DNA of 46,550 nucleotides, from contig JAPYUT010000031.1 of assembly GCA_029940475.1 (NCBI GenBank), forward strand, positions 1 through 46,550, in the 5' to 3' direction. Position numbers and translations under genes: made by a program. A model generated the notes under the pieces. The model had not been told where the DNA came from. It ran no database searches and worked only from the letters and a program-made list of their open reading frames with translations. The DNA is from Verrucomicrobiales bacterium (GTDB lineage Bacteria; Verrucomicrobiota; Verrucomicrobiia; Verrucomicrobiales; DEV007). Positions within the stretch are counted from its first letter, which is position 1, and every line of letters starts with the position of its first letter. Positions 26,747 through 35,817 of this stretch are shown one piece after another.

Positions 26747-27502
26747 ATGTCTCAGCGGCTTCAGGATAAAAAGGCAATCATCACCGGTGGCGGATCCGGG
26801 ATCGGGGAGGCTATCTGTCGCCGCTTTGCCGCCGAAGGTGCCAGCATCACAATATTGGACTGCGATGCTGATGCCGGGCAGGGTGTTGCCGACACTCTCG
26901 GTGGACAATTCATTCAATGTGACGTCGCTGATGAGCAATCTGTAATGACCGCATTCAGCCAGTTGAAAAATTCACCTCCCGACATCCTGGTGAACAACGC
27001 GGGCATTGCCCATGTCGGTGAAATAGCAACGACTTGCCCGGAAGACTTCGACCGCGTAATGCGGGTCAACGTGCGCGGCCCCTACCTCTGCAGCCGCGCT
27101 GCACTGCCGGCAATGCTGGAGCGCGGCAATGGCTGTATCCTTAATCTCGCCTCAGTGGCGGCTAAACTCGGGATTGCCGACCGCTTTGCCTACTCCACCA
27201 GCAAGGGTGCCGTCTACAGCATGACCCTTTCGATAGCACGCGATTATGTCGAGCGGGGCATCCGCGCTAATTGCCTTTGTCCCGCCCGCGTGCACACGCC
27301 GTTTGTCGACAACTACCTCAAGGAGAACTATCCCGGGGAAGAAGCCGGGATGTTTGCCAAGCTTGAAGCCAGCCAGCCAATCGGTCGCATGGCAAAACCT
27401 GATGAAATCGCGGCACTTGCCGCATACATATGCTCTGAGGAAGCTGCCTTTGTCACTGGCGCCGCCTTCGACATTGATGGCGGGTTCACCCTCCTTAAAT
27501 AA
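26747..27502 (+). CDS. SDR oxidoreductase, probable 2-keto-3-deoxy-L-fuconate dehydrogenase-like
   Basis: Classical short-chain dehydrogenase of 251 residues. Seen: cofactor motif TGGGSGIG (13-20) with D39 after the second strand favouring NAD, NNAG (83-86), catalytic S136, Y149 and K153 (YSTSK), and a C-terminal GGFTLLK. First gene of a four-gene cluster; the next gene encodes a hydrolase of the 2,4-diketo-3-deoxy-fuconate type 20 bases away. In the non-phosphorylative L-fucose route a SDR oxidises 2-keto-3-deoxy-L-fuconate to the substrate of that hydrolase, so this enzyme fits the step by context. Related deoxy-sugar acids are equally possible. Confidence 0.8.
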   Translation: MSQRLQDKKAIITGGGSGIGEAICRRFAAEGASITILDCDADAGQGVADTLGGQFIQCDVADEQSVMTAFSQLKNSPPDILVNNAGIAHVGEIATTCPEDFDRVMRVNVRGPYLCSRAALPAMLERGNGCILNLASVAAKLGIADRFAYSTSKGAVYSMTLSIARDYVERGIRANCLCPARVHTPFVDNYLKENYPGEEAGMFAKLEASQPIGRMAKPDEIAALAAYICSEEAAFVTGAAFDIDGGFTLLK

Positions 27503-27522
27503 CACAGCAAATAAATCAAACC

Positions 27523-28380
27523 ATGAAACTGATCCGTTTTGGAGAACCCGGAAAAGAGAAACCAGGCCTCTTGCTTGATGACGGCCGGCGGGTTGATGCT
27601 TCAGCCGCCGCCCGGGACTATGACGAGATTTTCTTTGGATCCGGGGGACTTGAGACACTGGCGCAATGGTCTGCGGAAAACGCGGCAAAAGCCCCCGAAG
27701 TCGACCCGAAAGTGCGCCTCGGCTCACCGGTTGCCCGCCCAAGCAAGTTGCTGTGCATCGGCCTGAACTTCAGGGATCATGCTGCCGAGACCAATGCCCC
27801 CCTGCCGGAAGAGCCGGTCTTGTTCAGCAAGGCGACTTCCGCCCTGAGCGGCCCGTATGACAATGTCATTATCCCCAGAGGCAGTGAGCAAACCGACTGG
27901 GAAGTCGAGATTGCCGTGGTTATCGGTAAACGCGCCAGCTATATCACCGAAACCCAGGCAGCTGAGCATATCGCCGGGTATATACTGCACAACGATGTCA
28001 GCGAGCGCTCCTTCCAGAAGGATCGCGGCGGTCAATGGGTGAAGGGCAAGAGTGCTGACAGCTTTGCACCCCTCGGGCCTTTCATGGCGACACCCGGGGA
28101 GATCACCGATGTCAACAACCTGGCAATGTGGCTCACCCTCAACGGTGAAAAAATGCAGGACGGCAACACCTCAAACCTCATCTTCAACATCCCGCACATT
28201 GTCAGCTACCTGAGCCAGTTCATGTCACTGCTCCCCGGTGATGTCATCTCAACCGGCACCCCGGCGGGAGTTGGCATGGGCATGAATCCACCGCGTTATC
28301 TCAGCCCGGGTGACGTTGTTGAACTCGGCATTGAGGGGCTTGGCAGCTCCCGGCAAAACGTTGTCGCCTATAACCCTTAA
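27523..28380 (+). CDS. Fumarylacetoacetate hydrolase family protein, probable 2,4-diketo-3-deoxy-L-fuconate hydrolase
   Basis: Cytoplasmic metal-dependent hydrolase of 285 residues. The FAH core is clear: LLCIGLNFRDHAAE, FSKATSALSGPYDNVIIPRG, then metal ligands E127 and E129 (DWEVEIAVVIG) and D158 (LHNDVSER), and ISTGTPAGVGMG near the C-terminus. The family cleaves C-C bonds of diketo acids. Members often annotated ureidoglycolate lyase beside fuconate-pathway SDRs split 2,4-diketo-3-deoxy-L-fuconate to pyruvate and L-lactate. The SDR immediately upstream and a second SDR 41 bases downstream support that role. FAH membership is certain; exact substrate inferred. Confidence 0.85.
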   Translation: MKLIRFGEPGKEKPGLLLDDGRRVDASAAARDYDEIFFGSGGLETLAQWSAENAAKAPEVDPKVRLGSPVARPSKLLCIGLNFRDHAAETNAPLPEEPVLFSKATSALSGPYDNVIIPRGSEQTDWEVEIAVVIGKRASYITETQAAEHIAGYILHNDVSERSFQKDRGGQWVKGKSADSFAPLGPFMATPGEITDVNNLAMWLTLNGEKMQDGNTSNLIFNIPHIVSYLSQFMSLLPGDVISTGTPAGVGMGMNPPRYLSPGDVVELGIEGLGSSRQNVVAYNP

Positions 28381-28421
28381 TCGTGAGCTAACTGCCGCAA
28401 CACCTACACTGCCCCCGCACC

Positions 28422-29210
28422 ATGGATCTTCACCTGCAAAACAAGATTGTGCTCGTCAGCGGAGGGGCAAAGGGTATCGGGGCGGCCATCGTGCGCTCAT
28501 TCGCCGCTGAAGGTGCCATTCCGGTGATCTTTGGTCGCAACCCGGAGGAGGCACAACAACTCATTGAAGAGCTCAAGTGCGGACACTCCTTCCACGTCGA
28601 ACTCACCAACCTCGGGGAAATCCAGTCTGCAGTCCAAAGCGTCCGTGATCAGGTAGGCCAGGTTGACATCCTGGTTAACAACGCCGGAGTAAATGACGGG
28701 GTCGCTCTCCACGACAATCCCGAGAAATTTATTGCCTCGCTGGAAAAAAACCTCATCCACCCCTTTGCCCTTGCCCACCACCTGCTCAGTGACCTCAAGA
28801 GCACCCGGGGCAATATCATAAACATTGGATCAAAGGTTGCTGACACCGGTCAGGGAGGCACCTCCGGCTATGCCGCATCCAAGGGCGGGCTGAATGCACT
28901 TACGCGGGAGTGGGCGCTTGATCTCGCAAAATCCGGCATTCGTGTCAATTGTGTTGTGCCTGCCGAGGTGATGACTCCGCTCTACGCGAAATGGCTGGCC
29001 AAATCCCCCGACCCGGCAATGGCCGAGGCCAGGATCAAGTCAACCATCCCTCTCGGTCACCGCTTTACTGAAGCGCGGGAAATCGCCGACCTGGTGATAT
29101 TCCTGGCCTCAGATCGCTCCGCCCACACCACCGGGCAGGTGATGTATCCCGACGGTGGCTATACTCACCTAGACCGGGCCTATACCGGCTCTCCGGAAGC
29201 CCAGCAATGA
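28422..29210 (+). CDS. SDR oxidoreductase, candidate L-fucose dehydrogenase-like
   Basis: Short-chain dehydrogenase of 262 residues. Seen: GGAKGIG (14-20), NNAG (86-89), S137, and Y150-A-A-S-K154. The opening MDLHLQNKIVLVSGGAKGIG resembles L-fucose dehydrogenases of the SDR class (HSD17B14-like), and the cluster lacks any other candidate for the first oxidation step, so that is the preferred guess; another hydroxy-sugar dehydrogenase is possible. Its stop overlaps the start of the next gene by four bases (ATGA), indicating translational coupling. Confidence 0.78.
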   Translation: MDLHLQNKIVLVSGGAKGIGAAIVRSFAAEGAIPVIFGRNPEEAQQLIEELKCGHSFHVELTNLGEIQSAVQSVRDQVGQVDILVNNAGVNDGVALHDNPEKFIASLEKNLIHPFALAHHLLSDLKSTRGNIINIGSKVADTGQGGTSGYAASKGGLNALTREWALDLAKSGIRVNCVVPAEVMTPLYAKWLAKSPDPAMAEARIKSTIPLGHRFTEAREIADLVIFLASDRSAHTTGQVMYPDGGYTHLDRAYTGSPEAQQ

Positions 29211-30403
29211 TCGAGAAAACCGATGCCCTTATCATTGGCGGAGGCATCGTTGGACTCGCCACCGCCTATCATCTCACCCGTGGCCGGGCAAAACGTTCAG
29301 TAACTATCCTGGAAAAGGAAACCCGGCTCGCCGCCCACCAGACCGGCAACAACTCCGGCGTCCTGCACTCGGGCATCTACTACAAGCCGGGTTCCCTGAA
29401 GTCGATCAACTGCCGCCTGGGAAAACGCGCAATGCAACGCTTTTGCGCAAAGGAGGGTATTGACTACGATATCTGCGGGAAAGTCATTGTCGCCCTTGAT
29501 GAAAGTGAGCTTCCTGCAATGCATCGTATCTTGAAACGCGGCAAGGCCAACGGTGTTAAATGCCGCCTGATTGACAGGCATGAGCTCGCTGAACTGGAAC
29601 CGCATGCCGCAGGAATAGCGGCTATCCATGTGCCCGAGGCTGGAATTGTCGATTACCGCCAGGTATGCAGCCGACTGGCGGAAAAAATCAGCCAGGCGGG
29701 AGGACAAATCCTGACCGGTGAAAAAGTCAATTTCATCACGCCCGCCGGCACTTCAGTATCGGTGCAGACCTCAAGTGGAAAAGATTTTTCAGCGACACAT
29801 GTCGTGAACTGTGCCGGGCTTTACTCCGACCGTATCGCCAACAAGGGTGGCGACAAGCCGCCTCTTAAGATCGTTCCCTTTCGCGGAGAATACTACCGGT
29901 TGCGGGAATCGGCACACAACCTGGTCAAGAACCTGATTTACCCCGTGCCCGACCCGAACTTTCCGTTTTTGGGAGTGCACTTCACCCGCATGATTGACGG
30001 TGGTGTCGAATGCGGCCCGAACGCTGTGCTTGCCTTTGCCCGCGAAGGATACAGCAAGCTGAAAATAAATCCCGCTGAGCTGATCGAGTCACTGACCTAC
30101 CCCGGATTTCTCAGGCTGGCGGTAAAATACTGGCGTACGGGATTCGCTGAGATGTGGCGCTCGGTCAGCAAGCGGGCCTTCGTGAAGGCTCTCTCGCGAC
30201 TGGTCCCGGAAATCAGCGCCGATCACCTTGTGCCTGCCGCCGCTGGTGTACGGGCCCAGGCTGTTGGCCATGACGGATCAATGGTGGACGATTTTTTTCT
30301 CTCAAGAAACGGACACATTCTCAACGTCTGCAATGCTCCCTCCCCCGCGGCCACCGCAGCACTTAATATTGGAAAGATAATCGGTGAGGATCTTGTTAAC
30401 TGA
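29207..30403 (+). CDS. lhgO: L-2-hydroxyglutarate oxidase family FAD protein
   Basis: FAD-dependent oxidase of 398 residues in the D-amino-acid oxidase superfamily. The dinucleotide motif GGGIVG (11-16) with E37 begins the FAD domain, and HQTGNNSGVLHSGIYY (44-59) is the hallmark of LhgO (YgaF), which oxidises L-2-hydroxyglutarate to 2-oxoglutarate and passes electrons to quinone. HMVNCAG-like VVNCAGLYSDRIA lies mid-protein and VPAAAGVRAQAV near the end. Its tight coupling to the fucose-like SDR (ATGA overlap) suggests it may instead oxidise a hydroxyacid of this pathway, such as L-lactate. The family call is secure, the substrate less so. Confidence 0.85.
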   Translation: MIEKTDALIIGGGIVGLATAYHLTRGRAKRSVTILEKETRLAAHQTGNNSGVLHSGIYYKPGSLKSINCRLGKRAMQRFCAKEGIDYDICGKVIVALDESELPAMHRILKRGKANGVKCRLIDRHELAELEPHAAGIAAIHVPEAGIVDYRQVCSRLAEKISQAGGQILTGEKVNFITPAGTSVSVQTSSGKDFSATHVVNCAGLYSDRIANKGGDKPPLKIVPFRGEYYRLRESAHNLVKNLIYPVPDPNFPFLGVHFTRMIDGGVECGPNAVLAFAREGYSKLKINPAELIESLTYPGFLRLAVKYWRTGFAEMWRSVSKRAFVKALSRLVPEISADHLVPAAAGVRAQAVGHDGSMVDDFFLSRNGHILNVCNAPSPAATAALNIGKIIGEDLVN

Positions 30404-30421
30404 TGCCCGGCAAGCACACCC

Positions 30422-30446
30422 GCCGGGAAAATTCCCCGGCTTTTTT
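30422..30446 (+). terminator. Intrinsic terminator of the sugar-acid operon
   Basis: GCCGGG (30422-30427) pairs perfectly with CCCGGC (30435-30440), 7-base loop, followed by six T residues to 30446. It separates lhgO from the Ldh-family gene. Confidence 0.85.
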
Positions 30447-30470
30447 CTCCCCTTAAAAACCCCGTAAAAA

Positions 30471-30477
30471 AGGAAGG
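30471..30477 (+). promoter_or_regulatory. Shine-Dalgarno site of the Ldh-family gene
   Basis: AGGAAGG, eight bases before ATG 30486; one of the few strong ribosome binding sites in the window and it fixes this start. Confidence 0.7.
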
Positions 30478-30485
30478 TTACAACA

Positions 30486-31577
30486 ATGCCTGAAGTCGAA
30501 ACATTAACCTATCCCGTCGCGCAACTCATTGAGTTCTCACGATGCACTTTCATGCATTTCGGGGTGCCTGAGGAAGATGCCCGGGTTGCCGCCGAGGTAT
30601 TGGCTTCAAGTGACCTGCGCGGCATTGATTCACACGGGGTGGCCCGCCTTCACACCTACTTTGACATGCTTGAGCAGGGACGGATTAATCCAGTCCCCGA
30701 GGTGAAGATCGTGCGCGAATCCCCCTCAACGGCGACAGTCAATGGTGACAACGGGCTGGGGTTGGTAGTGGGACCGAAGGCCAACAAAATCGCCATGGAA
30801 AAGGCAGCCGAGGTCGGCAGCGGCTGGGTCAGTGTCTGCAACACCAACCACTACGGGATCGCCGGCTACTATGTATTGAAAGCCCTCGAAGCCGACCTGA
30901 TCGGGTGGTCGATGACCAACACCACAAAACTTGTCGCCCCGCTTTGGGGATCTGAACGGATGCTTGGAACCAATCCCATCGCCATCGCCTTCCCCGGTAA
31001 AGAGGAACCTCCCATTGTCATTGACCTTGCCACCTGTGCGGCAGCCTATGGGAAAATTGAGATTGCAAAACGAAAAGATGAGGCCATTCCCGATGGATGG
31101 GCAATCGACAGCGACGGACATAACACCACAAGCCCTGAGGCAATGATTGAGGGTGGCGCGCTCCTGCCGCTGGGATCCCGGCGCGAGACAGGCGGCCATA
31201 AAGGCTATGCGCTGGCCATCATGGTGGATTTCCTCTGCGCCGTGCTCAGCGGCGCAAACTGGGGGCCATTTACGCCACCCTTCGCCCTGCGACAGGAAAT
31301 CCCGGAGCGCAGCGTTGGTAAAGGCATTGGCCATTTCTTCGGAGCCATGCGCATCGATGCCTTTATTGATGCTGATGAATTCAAGGCCCAAACAGACGAA
31401 TACATCCGCACCCTGCGCGCAAGCGCACCCGCACCGGGCAGCGGGGGACCTCTTATTCCCGGAGATCCCGAGCGTGAAGCTGAAGCGATCCGCTCAAAAG
31501 AGGGCATTCCACTGATCATGCCCGTGGTCGAGGACTTACGCGACATTTCCCAGCGCACCGGCATCAGCCTCGACTGA
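30486..31577 (+). CDS. Malate/L-lactate dehydrogenase family protein (Ldh2/MDH2)
   Basis: NAD(P)-dependent dehydrogenase of 363 residues in the Ldh_2 fold, distinct from Rossmann LDH. The hallmark SSDLRGIDSHGVARL (41-55) with H50 and the active-site segment NTNHYGIAGYY with H122 are present; GGHKGYALAIMVDFLC and an intact C-terminus show a full-length gene. Members reduce or oxidise 2-oxoacid/2-hydroxyacid pairs (malate, L-lactate, sulfolactate, diketogulonate). Placed just after the sugar-acid operon, whose predicted products are pyruvate and L-lactate, it could convert lactate to pyruvate, although it has its own ribosome binding site and follows a terminator. Confidence 0.88.
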   Translation: MPEVETLTYPVAQLIEFSRCTFMHFGVPEEDARVAAEVLASSDLRGIDSHGVARLHTYFDMLEQGRINPVPEVKIVRESPSTATVNGDNGLGLVVGPKANKIAMEKAAEVGSGWVSVCNTNHYGIAGYYVLKALEADLIGWSMTNTTKLVAPLWGSERMLGTNPIAIAFPGKEEPPIVIDLATCAAAYGKIEIAKRKDEAIPDGWAIDSDGHNTTSPEAMIEGGALLPLGSRRETGGHKGYALAIMVDFLCAVLSGANWGPFTPPFALRQEIPERSVGKGIGHFFGAMRIDAFIDADEFKAQTDEYIRTLRASAPAPGSGGPLIPGDPEREAEAIRSKEGIPLIMPVVEDLRDISQRTGISLD

Positions 31578-31670
31578 AAATCCAGCTGATTTCCCGGTAA
31601 AATCCGCAGGAAAATCTGCAACATCGCCACTCCCGGGCTTGCATGCGCAAATGCTTGCGCCAAACTCACT

Positions 31671-33113
31671 ATGCAAAGCACAACAAACATGTCCAGCATC
31701 CCGAACGTCCTCGCCGAACGCTATGCCACTGCCCCGATGCAAGCCGTCTGGTCACCTGCAGGAAAAGTGATCCTGGAACGTGAGTTCTGGATCGCGGTAA
31801 TGAAAGCGCAGGCGGAACTGGGCCTGGATATCCCGGAGCAGGACATCAGCGCTTATGAAAAGGTAAAAGATCAGGTCGATATCGACTCCATCATGCAGCG
31901 TGAACGAATCACCCGTCATGACGTCAAGGCCAGGATCGAGGAATTCTGTGAGCTGGCCGGGTGTGAACATATCCACAAGGGCATGACCAGCCGTGACCTC
32001 ACCGAGAATGTCGAGCAACTGCAGATTCACCGCGCACTGGCAGTCATTGCTGACAAGGCAGCTGCCACGTTGAGCGCCATGGCAAGACGCGCAGGACAAT
32101 GGCAACAACTCTACATCTCCGCGCGCACCCACAACGTTGCCGCCCAGACAACAACCTTCGGCAAGCGCATAGCCATGTTCGGCGGGGAACTGCTGGACGC
32201 CCTCGATGACCTCGAGGGAATAATGGCAAGCTACCCTGCCCGCGGACTGAAAGGTGCCGTCGGCACCCAGCTTGACCAGATCGCCCTGTTTGACGGGGAT
32301 ATGGCCAAAGTCGCGAAGCTTGAATCAAGAATCATCAGTCATCTCGGAATCTCAAGGACAGCGGATAATGTGGGTCAGATCTACCCGCGCTCAATGGACC
32401 TGCGCATTGTCTCCTCACTGGCCTCCCTGACCGCAGCACCCTCAAGTTTCTGCAAGACCCTGCGCCTGATGGCGGGACATGAGCTTGCCGGTGAAGGTTT
32501 CGCCGAGGGGCAGGTCGGCTCTTCCGCCATGCCGCACAAGATGAATGCCCGTTCCTGTGAAAGGGTGAACGGTTTTCATGTATTACTCAAAGGCTACCTG
32601 ACAATGGCTGGCAGCCTTTCCGGCGACCAGTGGAACGAAGGTGATGTCTCATGCTCAGTGGTTCGCCGTGTAATGCTTGCTGATGCATTCTTTGCCGCCG
32701 ACGGGTTGTTTGAGACATTCCTCACCATCCTTGAACAGATGGAAGTCTACCCGGATGTCATCGCCGGGGAAAATGAACGCTACCTTCCTTTCCTGACCAC
32801 CACCACCTTCCTGATGGAAGCAGTCAAATCCGGTGCCGGGCGGGAAGTCGCACATGAAGCTATCAAGGAACATGCTGTAGCAACCCTGCGCGCGCTGCGC
32901 GCCGGCGAGATAAAGGAAAATGACCTCCTCAGCCGCCTTGCCGGGGACAGTCGCCTGGGAATCGGGCAAGATCGCCTTGATGAGTTGCTGGCCGCCGCAG
33001 AGACCAGGGCTGGTGCCGCAGAGTCGCAGGTCGATGCATTTTCAGAAGCAGTCAGCCGCATTGAGAAAAAGTATCCCGGTGCGCACGGCTACAAACCCGG
33101 CGCGATTCTATAA
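31671..33113 (+). CDS. purB: Adenylosuccinate lyase
   Basis: Cytoplasmic purine-biosynthesis enzyme of 480 residues in the fumarase/aspartase superfamily; it releases fumarate from SAICAR and from adenylosuccinate. The superfamily signature GSSAMPHKMN (283-292) carries the catalytic serines, and RTHNVAAQ supplies H154. HKGMTSRDLTENVEQLQ (102-118) matches the second conserved region. The start at 31671 gives a Ser/Thr-rich leader; a second ATG at 31689 (MSSIPNV) is also reasonable. Single gene between the Ldh-family gene and a convergent propeller gene; no other pur genes nearby. Some relatives are cycloisomerases, but the signature and length favour PurB. Confidence 0.9.
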   Translation: MQSTTNMSSIPNVLAERYATAPMQAVWSPAGKVILEREFWIAVMKAQAELGLDIPEQDISAYEKVKDQVDIDSIMQRERITRHDVKARIEEFCELAGCEHIHKGMTSRDLTENVEQLQIHRALAVIADKAAATLSAMARRAGQWQQLYISARTHNVAAQTTTFGKRIAMFGGELLDALDDLEGIMASYPARGLKGAVGTQLDQIALFDGDMAKVAKLESRIISHLGISRTADNVGQIYPRSMDLRIVSSLASLTAAPSSFCKTLRLMAGHELAGEGFAEGQVGSSAMPHKMNARSCERVNGFHVLLKGYLTMAGSLSGDQWNEGDVSCSVVRRVMLADAFFAADGLFETFLTILEQMEVYPDVIAGENERYLPFLTTTTFLMEAVKSGAGREVAHEAIKEHAVATLRALRAGEIKENDLLSRLAGDSRLGIGQDRLDELLAAAETRAGAAESQVDAFSEAVSRIEKKYPGAHGYKPGAIL

Positions 33114-33178
33114 GAGTTAACGTGGCGCAGCAAGTCTGTGCACTTGTTTAAACAGCCCCGCAGCCGAAAAGAATTTAC

Positions 33179-34600
33179 TCAGGAGCCCCTGAAATCGTAA
33201 CAGATTAATCTCGGCTGTGTGCCATCGGTAAATCCCCGTGAGTGCTGGCCGATGTAGAGCAACCCCCGGTGAATGACCGGCAACGCCCAGCTCTGCTCGG
33301 CAACAAACAACTGTGAACGGTGCAGGATCTTGACCCCTGTCGGGTCAAGTTCAAGCTCGGCAAACACACCATCCTCCCCGAGAGCAAACACCCGGCCGGA
33401 GGCCTGCAACAGGCTGCCGCGAAAAAAACTTAAAGTCATCTTCCTGCCATTGACCTCTGCCTCATAGCGCATGTCGTCCTGCCAGAGGATCTTGCCGTCG
33501 GCAACCCGCAGGCATTTAAACTGCACATCCGGCTTGTTGCGTCCGGCAAAGCCGTAAATATGCCCGTTACGCTCCACCGGGGTCATCCAGTGCATGCCAA
33601 ACATCCGTTCTTTCCAGAGCGGTTTAGCCTTGAGCGTTTCATCAAACTCCAGCAACACCCCGCCCTTCTCATAACACTCCGACAAAAAGACGTATTTCCC
33701 GCCAATAACAATTGGCACAGAAGCATTAACCGACTCGAATGAGTCCGCGCGCCACGGAAAGCGAAAGTGGAGCTTGCCGCTGCCCGGGTCAATTACCAGC
33801 AAGCCGCCCGTTGCAGGACGGCTCTCTCCCCCGGCCAGCACAAGCAATACCTGCCTGCCCAGTATTGTGCGGACAACAGGCGAGGAATAACTCGCCCCCC
33901 AACTGTCCAGGTAACGCCATTTTTCCTCACCGCTCTTCCTGTCAAAAGCGGCAACACAAACACCCTTACCGTCCTCACCGCCACCGCCAACATTCACCAG
34001 CACCAAGCCCTTCCACACCACCGGTGAGGGGCCATAGCCGAAAAAACCCAGGCGATGCCCGTAATCCTCAAGCAGGTCACGGTGCCACAACTGCTTCCCG
34101 CTCTTCACCTCAAGTGCCCGCAACTGGCCAGTCACGCCGGCAATGAAAACCAGATCACCGTCAATCACCGGAGCGGCGCGCGGCCCGCTGGCATAGCCAA
34201 AGCGGTCACGATATTTTACCGGGTATTTAAAATCCCAGATCAGCTTCCCCGTCTCGGGATCACGACACTCCAGGCGCTCATTTCCTTCTGCTCCAATCCC
34301 TCCATCAGCAACAGCACGATCAAAACTAAACAGGCGGCCTGCAGCTATCGTGGGTGCCGCATAGGACTGGCCACGGGCCAACTCCCAGATGATTTTGGGA
34401 CCCGATGCCGGCCAGCTCTTCAACAACTTGCTTTCCCTTGAGGTGGCATCATGCGCTGCCCCGAGATATCGCGGCCAGTCCTCAGTCACTGCCCCCTCAG
34501 GTAAAGCCTTGGGTTTACCGTGCACCTTAAGACGCACATCCTCCTCAGCCTGCGCCGGCAGGGTGGCAACTAATGCAGAAACAAGGGCAATGCGAACCAT
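33179..34600 (-). CDS. Secreted PQQ-like beta-propeller protein
   Basis: Exported protein of 473 residues. Signal peptide about 1-18 (MVRIALVSALVATLPAQA). The body repeats the PQQ/quinoprotein propeller unit, for example ERLECRDPETGKLIWDFKYP, LRALEVKSGKQLWHRDLL and VAAFDRKSGEEKWRYLD, each with the G-K-x-x-W closing strand. No cytochrome motif, and the usual PQQ-dehydrogenase active-site disulfide is not seen, so it is more likely a BamB-like scaffold or ligand-binding propeller than an alcohol dehydrogenase. Such proteins are very common in Planctomycetota and Verrucomicrobiota. Divergent from the zinc dehydrogenase gene by 84 bases. Confidence 0.85.
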   Translation of the reverse strand: MVRIALVSALVATLPAQAEEDVRLKVHGKPKALPEGAVTEDWPRYLGAAHDATSRESKLLKSWPASGPKIIWELARGQSYAAPTIAAGRLFSFDRAVADGGIGAEGNERLECRDPETGKLIWDFKYPVKYRDRFGYASGPRAAPVIDGDLVFIAGVTGQLRALEVKSGKQLWHRDLLEDYGHRLGFFGYGPSPVVWKGLVLVNVGGGGEDGKGVCVAAFDRKSGEEKWRYLDSWGASYSSPVVRTILGRQVLLVLAGGESRPATGGLLVIDPGSGKLHFRFPWRADSFESVNASVPIVIGGKYVFLSECYEKGGVLLEFDETLKAKPLWKERMFGMHWMTPVERNGHIYGFAGRNKPDVQFKCLRVADGKILWQDDMRYEAEVNGRKMTLSFFRGSLLQASGRVFALGEDGVFAELELDPTGVKILHRSQLFVAEQSWALPVIHRGLLYIGQHSRGFTDGTQPRLICYDFRGS

Positions 34601-34684
34601 GACCCCCTACATTGCAATTGGGATGGCAGGCTATCAAGCCCGGGATACTTGCACCGGGGAGTTCCCTGCGGCATCCTCAAGGCC

Positions 34685-35689
34685 GTGAAAGCCATCACTT
34701 GCAGGAATCCCGGTCATTTTGAAACCCTTGATATCCCGGAACCTGTAGCGGCAAATGGTGAGGTAATGCTCCGCATCCGCAATATCGGCATCTGCGGAAC
34801 CGATTTCCATGCCTTCCGTGGCGAGCAGCCTTATTTCAAATACCCGCGTATCCTCGGCCACGAGCTCGCCGCGGAAGTTGCCGAGGACGCCGGGGATTTC
34901 AAGGCAGGGCAAACGGTAGTACCCGTCCCCTACATTCACTGTGGAAAATGTCTAACATGCCGTGCAGGAAAAACAAACTGCTGCCCGTCCATCCGCACAA
35001 TGGGAGTGCATGTCGATGGCGGCATGCGCGAATTGATGCCGGTGCCGGAAAAGAACCTGATGCACGCCGAGGGCCTCAGCCATGAACAGATAGCAACGGT
35101 TGAATGCCTGGCAATCGGGGCCCATGCCGTTGGCAGGGCAAACCTGCAGGCCGGACAATGGGCGGCTATCGCCGGCACAGGCCCGATCGGCATCGGCATC
35201 CTCCACTTTGCACGCATCGCCGGGGCGAGGACAATTGCCGTCGATATCAACCCGGATCGCCTGGCTTACTGCAGGGAAGTGATCGGAGTTGACGCCTGTG
35301 TCGATGCACGGGAAAATACTACCGGGCAGCTCAATGAGATAACCGATGGTGAACTGCCGGACAAGGTGTTCGATGCCACCGGAGTCCCTGCCGCCATGGA
35401 AGCCGCCTTCGAATATGTTGGCCACGGTGGACGGCTGATACTGGTAAGTATTGTGAAGGGTGCAATATCCTTCGCCGACCCGCTTTTCCATGCACGTGAA
35501 ATGACCGTCATGAGCAGCCGCAATGCCACACGATCAGATTTCAGCCAGGTCATGGATGCCCTGCGGGACGGGAAAATCGACATTTCTTCATTTGTTACCC
35601 ACCGTTGCCAATTCGATGAGATAACCGGAAGCTTTGCTCACTGGAGCGATCCTTCGGCAGGCGTGATCAAGGGAATGGTGTCACTGTGA
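34685..35689 (+). CDS. Zinc-binding medium-chain alcohol dehydrogenase (sugar/sugar-acid type)
   Basis: NAD(P)-dependent enzyme of 334 residues from the GTG at 34685, chosen because the protein then starts MKAITCRNPG, the family's normal N-terminus; the frame is open further upstream without support. Catalytic zinc site: C37 (GICGTD) and H59-E60 (LGHE). Structural zinc site: C86, C89, C92 and C100 at the standard spacing. The Rossmann domain begins GTGPIGIG. It resembles the L-galactonate/threonine/sorbitol dehydrogenase group (LgoD-like), which oxidises secondary hydroxyls of polyols or sugar acids. It could serve the sugar-acid catabolism seen 5-8 kb upstream, but the exact substrate is unknown. 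Confidence 0.85.
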   Translation: MKAITCRNPGHFETLDIPEPVAANGEVMLRIRNIGICGTDFHAFRGEQPYFKYPRILGHELAAEVAEDAGDFKAGQTVVPVPYIHCGKCLTCRAGKTNCCPSIRTMGVHVDGGMRELMPVPEKNLMHAEGLSHEQIATVECLAIGAHAVGRANLQAGQWAAIAGTGPIGIGILHFARIAGARTIAVDINPDRLAYCREVIGVDACVDARENTTGQLNEITDGELPDKVFDATGVPAAMEAAFEYVGHGGRLILVSIVKGAISFADPLFHAREMTVMSSRNATRSDFSQVMDALRDGKIDISSFVTHRCQFDEITGSFAHWSDPSAGVIKGMVSL

Positions 35690-35817
35690 ACACACCCGAC
35701 TCTCTACCAATCCTTAATATTCCTGACAACCCATCACCGGGAGGTTTGCCCAAGGCATAACGCTTGAATTGTCACAATAACGACACTTTCGGATGGTATT
35801 ACGAACGTTTTTGAGGT

